Source: an uncultured Bacilli bacterium (lineage in GTDB: Bacteria > Bacillota_I > Bacilli_A > RF39 > UBA660). From it: a stretch of 19,510 nucleotides of DNA. Position 1 is the first letter of the stretch. Each line of letters begins with the position of its first letter. The stretch is from positions 1 through 19,510 of the forward strand of contig CALVJC010000064.1 of NCBI GenBank assembly GCA_944331945.1, written 5' to 3'. Shown here in pieces: positions 16,101 to 19,510 of this stretch. The notes under the pieces are model-generated. The model saw only the letters and a program-made list of their open reading frames with translations, ran no database searches and was not told where the DNA came from. The position numbers and the translations under genes were made by a program.

Positions 16101-17727
16101 TACAAATATTGTAAAATACTTAATTGATTTGGGAGAGAAAGAACATTTAGCCCCTAAAAAATTATGGCTTCCTTCCTTAAGCGAGCATCTTTATATTGGT
16201 AATCTTCGCCAGAAATATCAATACAAAAGCGAACCTTTCCATATAGCTCCTTTAATTGGTGAATATGATGCTCCCAAAGAACAAAAACAAGGTCCATACC
16301 TCATGGATATTACCCAAAAAGGAAATACCATAATTTATGGACAAGCGGGTAGTGGAAAAGAAAATCTTTTAACGACGATGATATTTTCCATTATCATTGA
16401 TCATTCTCCAAAAGAAGCCCAATTTTATATTGTTGACTTTGGTTCGGAAACATTAAAAGTATTTGATAAAGCTCCTCATGTCGGGGATATTGTCCTTTTA
16501 GATGAAGGAGAAAAGTTAAAAAATCTAATTTTAATGCTAAAAAAAGAATTAGACACAAGAAAAAAAATGTTTTCCGATTATGCAGGTAGTTATGAAGAAT
16601 ACATAAAGCAAAGTGATAACAAACTACCTCTTATTATGGTTATTTTAAATGGTTATGAAAACATGACTGAAACCTATCCTAGACTAGTAGAAGCTTTAAT
16701 GCCCCTATTCCGGGATTGCAGTAAATATGGTGTTGCCTTTATTATTACGGCCTCTTCTGCGTCTACAATACGTCCTCGAATTAGTCAAAACTTCGAAAAC
16801 AAAATCTGCCTTCAAATGCCAAATGACTATGATTATCGAGATTTACTTGGCTCTCCAAAAGGATTAGCACCAGCCGAAAAATTTGGCAGAGGAATTGTTT
16901 CTTTAAAAGGAGAAGCCTACGAATTTCAAACGGCATTCATTCATATAAAAGAGAAAATTAATATTACAATCAAAGAAACAATAAAACAACTTATTGAGTT
17001 TTATCAAGAAAAGGCAAAGAAAATTCCAATTTTACCAAATATTGTTAAGGTAGAAGATGTTTTATATGAACTTCAGAATATCAATAACATTCCAATTGGA
17101 ATCGAAAGGAATTCTTTAGAAGTATGTACTTATGACTTTACAAAACAAAAAATAAACTTAATCTCTTCTATGCATATCGCAAATCACATTTACTTTTTCT
17201 ATGCTTTAGCAAAAGAATTTTTAAAACTTCCTAAAACGAAAGTAGTAATTATAGATGCTTTAGAAATATTCAAACAAAAATATGAAGGTGCTTATATTAT
17301 TCAAAAAGATTTTGACTTGTTTATCCAAAACTTACAACAAGCACAGAATACATTAAGGGAACCAATTGTTTATATATTTATTGGAATTTCGAGTTTGTTA
17401 AATAAACTTCAAAAAGAAAGCAAAGACATATTAGAAGAAATCTTTAACAAAGGAAGTATGAATACAAATGACATTTTAATTATAACCGATGATTATGAGG
17501 AAATTAAGAAGATCCAAATAAATAATTGGTATCGCGCAAATGTTGATAGTAGTTGTGGAATTTGGTTAGGTTCCGATGTTGGTACCCAACTAGCACTTAA
17601 TATTGCTTCTTTAAGTGTAGAGGATAAAAAGGTTGTTTTTCCCTGCATTGCTTATCCAGTTTATAAAGGAAATTATTTAATTATTAAATATGTTGTAGAT
17701 GGAGTAGGTGATACTATTGAACAATAA
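13114..17727 (+). CDS. essC: Type VIIb secretion ATPase EssC
   Basis: EssC is the membrane motor of the Ess/T7SSb system that exports WXG100 and LXG-type proteins. The 1537 residues show two N-terminal FHA-like regions (about 1-95 and 100-190; LGSAKESN marks the second), two membrane helices (about 264-283 and 296-319) and three FtsK/SpoIIIE-type ATPase domains. Domain 1 is intact: Walker A GSTGSGKS (727-734), Walker B FIISDE with D849 and E850. Domain 2 has GQAGSGKE (1076-1083), with Glu1083 replacing the Ser/Thr, and a Walker B region VILNGYEN lacking the acidic pair. Domain 3 has no Walker A where expected (about 1345-1357). Only domain 1 is likely to hydrolyse ATP. EsaB overlaps its end. 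EsaA, EssA and EssB are absent from the window. Confidence 0.93.
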   Translation: MKLYLAEPNELHIFELPSKVEGSFLFDFKIKNSTINNLLTIDSKEGKWLLKSNGNVNIQSGESTYKEYLLEEFSIIPLKAIGCDELIFLYVFPLANDSAICLNTDKRFPITLGSAKESNINLNNNLTLPTQLNLTFQNYIWYVVPNPNAHAYVYLNNKKLQAPKPLQCGDIIFSAGIKIIWMQEFIKITTSQNSLKINGLTSYSPPQIDNSNYSEVTEEEASIELYTDENYFFHTPRLRTVLEEETIKIDAPPENQEDTNDLPFLLSIGTSLTLVASSLMMGYNVIYNLSTGTRTIAAVIPSIVICIAMIVGSVIIPRLIRRYQKKMRHERELLRQKKYGEYIKEKENQIQLILKKQSQILNENNSALEECQTIITNLNRKIWNHEIEDDDFLTVRLGIGQAFAKLEIQVPEEHFTLDDDALRDQIYQIPEKYKRLDQVPVTVSLLENPLTAFICNCNFTDDFINGIILQLITYHSALDLKIVLLTSEDKKERWSYFKMLPHCFSEDKSVRFFATNNSEIKNITSYLEKEYKKRQEIVESNGRESEIEEFDSNKEYKNFQPYYLIITDNYNDIKDLEFIRTYLSRTNNVGFSLMMIEKSLKNLPNECNMFVQVLEGNSGLFNKELTSENQIPFQAEYNPLIDMYDMARRVANIPIQSKEQEKSLPTSLSFLDVYNVGKIEQLNILNRWKTNNPVNTLACPIGVHSNSEPFILDLHEKVAGPHGLIAGSTGSGKSELIITYILSMAINYHPDEVQFVLIDYKGGGLAGAFENRDNNICIPHLAGTITNLDTSEMNRSLVSIESELKRRQEKFNEAKETSGESTMDIYKYQKLYREGIIKEPISHLFIISDEFAELKAQQPEFMSQLISTARIGRSLGVHLILATQKPSGVVNDQIWSNTRFRICLKVQTKADSNEMLKRPEAASLKEVGRFYLQVGYDEYFDIGQAGWAGARYVPTERVIKKIDDSINFIDNTGNIIKSINDVKKKKETETDRGDQLTNIVKYLIDLGEKEHLAPKKLWLPSLSEHLYIGNLRQKYQYKSEPFHIAPLIGEYDAPKEQKQGPYLMDITQKGNTIIYGQAGSGKENLLTTMIFSIIIDHSPKEAQFYIVDFGSETLKVFDKAPHVGDIVLLDEGEKLKNLILMLKKELDTRKKMFSDYAGSYEEYIKQSDNKLPLIMVILNGYENMTETYPRLVEALMPLFRDCSKYGVAFIITASSASTIRPRISQNFENKICLQMPNDYDYRDLLGSPKGLAPAEKFGRGIVSLKGEAYEFQTAFIHIKEKINITIKETIKQLIEFYQEKAKKIPILPNIVKVEDVLYELQNINNIPIGIERNSLEVCTYDFTKQKINLISSMHIANHIYFFYALAKEFLKLPKTKVVIIDALEIFKQKYEGAYIIQKDFDLFIQNLQQAQNTLREPIVYIFIGISSLLNKLQKESKDILEEIFNKGSMNTNDILIITDDYEEIKKIQINNWYRANVDSSCGIWLGSDVGTQLALNIASLSVEDKKVVFPCIAYPVYKGNYLIIKYVVDGVGDTIEQ

Positions 17728-17971
17728 AGTTTTAATTGAATTAAGAGTACCAGATATTGATAAGGTTTATAATGTTTTTATCCCAGTAAATAAAAAAATT
17801 GGAAATATTATTATTCTTTTATCGAAAGCTATACAAGAAGAAACAAATAATATTTTTAAAGTGCATAATAATCTTCTATTATATAACAGTATAGATGGAA
17901 GAAGGTATAGAATAAATGACATTGTAAGAAAAACGGATATTCGTAATGGTACAAAGCTTGTCTTAATGTAA
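17717..17971 (+). CDS. esaB: Ubiquitin-like T7SSb protein EsaB/YukD
   Basis: This small cytosolic protein (84 residues) matches the EsaB/YukD ubiquitin-like family in length, predicted beta-grasp pattern (VLIELRVPDIDKVYNVFIP, a helix, then a LLYNSIDGR turn and NGTKLVLM end) and position beside essC. In other T7SSb systems EsaB is a required accessory or regulatory component of unknown mechanism. I choose the TTG at 17717 because AGGTGAT at 17706-17712 is correctly spaced; a GTG at 17708 would add three residues. Either way the gene overlaps the last codons of essC, implying coupled translation. A terminator hairpin follows. Confidence 0.8.
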   Translation: MNNKVLIELRVPDIDKVYNVFIPVNKKIGNIIILLSKAIQEETNNIFKVHNNLLLYNSIDGRRYRINDIVRKTDIRNGTKLVLM

Positions 17972-17979
17972 ATTTTTGT

Positions 17980-18016
17980 AAAAAATATTTAGAATAATTG
18001 CACTAAATATTTTTTT
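17980..18016 (+). terminator. Terminator after essC-esaB
   Basis: A 13-bp perfect stem (17980-17992 with 18003-18015) around a 10-base loop ends in a run of seven T residues. It is AT-rich and separates essC-esaB from the small helical protein genes. Confidence 0.7.
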
Positions 18017-18026
18017 CGTATATTCT
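17998..18026 (+). promoter_or_regulatory. Candidate promoter of the small T7SS gene cluster
   Basis: TTGCAC (17998-18003), 17 bases, then TATTCT (18021-18026). The -35 box lies in the loop of the preceding terminator. GGAGG of the next gene follows about 10 bases after the -10. Confidence 0.5.
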
Positions 18027-18045
18027 AAAATCAGTGGAGGATAAA

Positions 18046-18372
18046 ATGAATCAATCAGAAATCTTAAGAAGAAAAAGAGAAAATTATGATCAAATGTTAA
18101 GTAATATGATAAGAGTACAACAACGTCTACAACGTGGAATTGAAAAGCTTGATAGTGTTGCCAATAAAGTAATTACTGGATATAGTATAGAAGAAGAAAG
18201 CGCCGATCAAAACAAATTGCAGAATTATAAAGAGGAAGCAAAGAACCTTAGAAATCAATTAATAAATATAATTATTCCAGCCTTAGAAAACAAGATAGGG
18301 CAGTTAAATGAACAAATTTCAGATGCTCTTATAAAAGAAGAACTAGAAAGGAATATGGCAAATCATGGATAG
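18046..18372 (+). CDS. Small coiled-coil protein of T7SS cluster
   Basis: The 108-residue protein is almost entirely helical and highly charged, with heptad-like Leu/Ile spacing over residues about 5-45 and 60-100, consistent with a helical hairpin. It has no signal peptide and no WxG motif. Size and position recall the DUF5082/YwqH-type helical partners of LXG toxins in other Firmicutes, but I cannot confirm that family from sequence alone. The start is ATG 18046 with GGAGG five bases upstream; the in-frame GTG at 18034 is within the ribosome binding site region. It overlaps the next gene by 8 bases, suggesting translational coupling and possibly a complex between the two products. Confidence 0.7.
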   Translation: MNQSEILRRKRENYDQMLSNMIRVQQRLQRGIEKLDSVANKVITGYSIEEESADQNKLQNYKEEAKNLRNQLINIIIPALENKIGQLNEQISDALIKEELERNMANHG

Positions 18373-18658
18373 AATAGAAGTGGATACTATTGTATTAAAA
18401 GAAAATGGACAAGATTTGTTACGCTTACAAAAAGAATATAACGAACTAATAAATAGTCTCTTTCAAAGGATTTATGAAGTCCCTTATACTACAGAGGAAT
18501 GGGTTGGAGAAAGCGCTATCAAATATGCCAATTATTGTATTCAAGAAAAAAAACAATATTTAACTTATGGAGACAATATAAAGGATTTAGCGAATATTTT
18601 AATAAACTTAGCGGAAGAAATGGAGCAAGCTGTTAAAATGAGTAAGAAAGAGTTATAA
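18365..18658 (+). CDS. WXG100-like protein of T7SS cluster
   Basis: This 97-residue protein has the length and shape of the WXG100/Esx family: two helices joined by a turn carrying WVG (residues 46-48). WXG100 proteins are small helical-hairpin dimers exported by EssC or used as secretion partners. The usual C-terminal YxxxD/E signal is not in its normal place after helix 2; a YCIQE stretch at 57-61 is the nearest match, within helix 2. It starts inside the end of the coiled-coil gene (8-base overlap). Family membership is likely; whether it is secreted or acts as a chaperone cannot be told. Confidence 0.75.
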   Translation: MDRIEVDTIVLKENGQDLLRLQKEYNELINSLFQRIYEVPYTTEEWVGESAIKYANYCIQEKKQYLTYGDNIKDLANILINLAEEMEQAVKMSKKEL

Positions 18659-18675
18659 AAATTAAGGAGAAAATT

Positions 18676-18987
18676 ATGACTAAAGTGAAATATAATCAAA
18701 ATAACTTAGAAAATATTATAAAACCAACAATCCAAGAAACCAAGGATATATTCCAAGAATCTTATCAAATATTAGAAGCAACATATTGTCCAAGTGACTT
18801 TACATATAGAACAAAATATCAAGAAATAACAAATCGTTTAAGAACTTTATTAGAAGACTTAAGTCGCTATGAAAATTGGATTGAAAAGACAAAAAATGCT
18901 ATGGAACAGGTATCTGCCAACAATTTAGAAGAAATAAAGAAATTAGAAGAGAGTGAAATAAAAAAAAGAGTTCCATTTTATATGTAA
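18676..18987 (+). CDS. Small helical protein, possible Esx-like fold
   Basis: This 103-residue protein is predicted as two long helices (about 10-35 and 43-90) with a turn around CPSDF (38-42), where WXG100 proteins have W-x-G. There is no WxG motif. The first half is rich in Gln, Asn and Glu, and the last residues are KKRVPFYM. AAGGAGA precedes the ATG, 17 bases after the WXG100-like gene. Its setting suggests a divergent member of the Esx/LXG-partner group. The family is not recognised with certainty. Confidence 0.65.
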   Translation: MTKVKYNQNNLENIIKPTIQETKDIFQESYQILEATYCPSDFTYRTKYQEITNRLRTLLEDLSRYENWIEKTKNAMEQVSANNLEEIKKLEESEIKKRVPFYM

Positions 18988-19068
18988 AAAAGCGTAAAAT
19001 AAGGAAAAAATCTTGAATATTAAACCAAATTATGTAAGAATAAAATTAATAGAGAATAGAGGAATAAG

Positions 19069-19389
19069 ATGAAAATTGGTGGAATTAATACAGAAAAGTT
19101 AAAATTATTGACGAAAGATATTCAAGAGTACATAGAAAAGATACAAAATAATTTACAAGAATCTTTTGATCTTTTGGAATCAACAAAACAAAGCTATAAG
19201 GGAAGTAATCAAGAGGAGTTTTTTCAAAAAGTAGAAAATTTAAAAGCATCGAAAGAAACAATCTCTACCAATTTATATTCTTATATTGATGATTATAATC
19301 AAATTATTGAAAAATATAAGAATGAAGATCAAGAAATTGTTCAATCTATTAGCTATAATTTATTAGAACAAACAGAGGAGGAGAGATAA
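19069..19389 (+). CDS. WXG100-like protein with YKG in place of WxG
   Basis: The 106-residue protein has a helix-turn-helix hairpin layout with YKG (43-45) where the WxG motif is expected, followed by SNQEEFFQKV as in WXG100 proteins. Two YxxxD matches occur after the second helix region, YSYID (70-74) and YKNED (83-87), fitting a T7SS export signal. AGAGGA is the ribosome binding site. The 81 bases before it hold no clear promoter or hairpin. The next gene starts one base after its stop, so the two are probably a translationally coupled pair, as for an effector and its Esx-type partner. Likely exported or a partner of an exported protein. Confidence 0.7.
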   Translation: MKIGGINTEKLKLLTKDIQEYIEKIQNNLQESFDLLESTKQSYKGSNQEEFFQKVENLKASKETISTNLYSYIDDYNQIIEKYKNEDQEIVQSISYNLLEQTEEER

Positions 19390-19390
19390 G

Positions 19391-19510
19391 ATGCCAAGTA
19401 TTGGTGATATGCAGTATGGGTTTGAAACAGCTGGAATTGAAACTTATATAGAGGAAGTAAGAGCAAATTCCCTAGAAAAAGCCCAAAATGATGCAGATGA
19501 TATCAGTGAA
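19391..19510 (+). CDS. Unidentified T7SS-locus gene, 3' end outside window
   Basis: Only the first 40 codons are present, starting at ATG 19391 after a strong GGAGGAGA site, directly after the YKG protein. The sequence (MPSIGDMQYG..., then a charged helix) shows no signal peptide. It could be a longer helical substrate such as an LXG-type protein or another Ess component. Too short to identify. Confidence 0.6.
   Translation, partial: MPSIGDMQYGFETAGIETYIEEVRANSLEKAQNDADDISE

Overview
The window is AT-rich DNA from a low-GC Gram-positive bacterium. Translation uses strong AGGAGG/GGTGAT-type Shine-Dalgarno sites, GTG and TTG starts are common, and TGA works as a normal stop (truA ends in TGA), so the Mycoplasma code does not apply. 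The rplM-rpsI pair behind truA, a Firmicutes-style ECF ATPase pair and an EssC-type secretion ATPase point to Bacilli or a Mollicutes-related gut lineage. This is inference from gene content; I cannot name a species.

Left part (1-3102): the 3' four fifths of formate-tetrahydrofolate ligase (fhs, cut by the window edge), a DUF421/YetF-like membrane protein and a CorA-type divalent cation transporter with its own consensus promoter. A hairpin shared with the convergent gene closes this block. Next come two minus-strand genes: a membrane-anchored protein with two Ig-like repeats, and a TIGR01212/YhcC-type radical SAM protein. Diverging from the latter is a plus-strand unit of a VanY-type D,D-carboxypeptidase and a GH31 glycosidase, ended by a small terminator.

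Middle part (8578-13031): an extended -10 promoter drives a classical SDR and two ECF-type ATPases (ecfA1-like, ecfA2-like). These occupy the usual Firmicutes position ahead of truA-rplM-rpsI, but both have lost catalytic motifs and no ecfT lies between them and truA. A 51-bp tandem repeat separates the two ATPase genes, and two matching inverted repeats built from DnaA-box-like sequence precede truA. rplM has a consensus promoter overlapping the truA stop and a structured leader, probably the L13 autoregulatory leader. A strong terminator follows rpsI.

Right part (13084-19510): the start of a type VIIb secretion (T7SSb/Ess) locus. It encodes a 1537-residue EssC with two FHA regions, two membrane helices and three ATPase domains, of which only the first has intact Walker motifs. 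A ubiquitin-like EsaB/YukD overlaps its end. After a terminator and a second promoter come four small helical proteins of 97-108 residues (one with a WxG motif, one with YxG) and the first 40 codons of another gene. EsaA, EssA and EssB are not in the window, so the locus continues to the right. The small helical proteins are the most likely place for undescribed secretion substrates or their chaperones.
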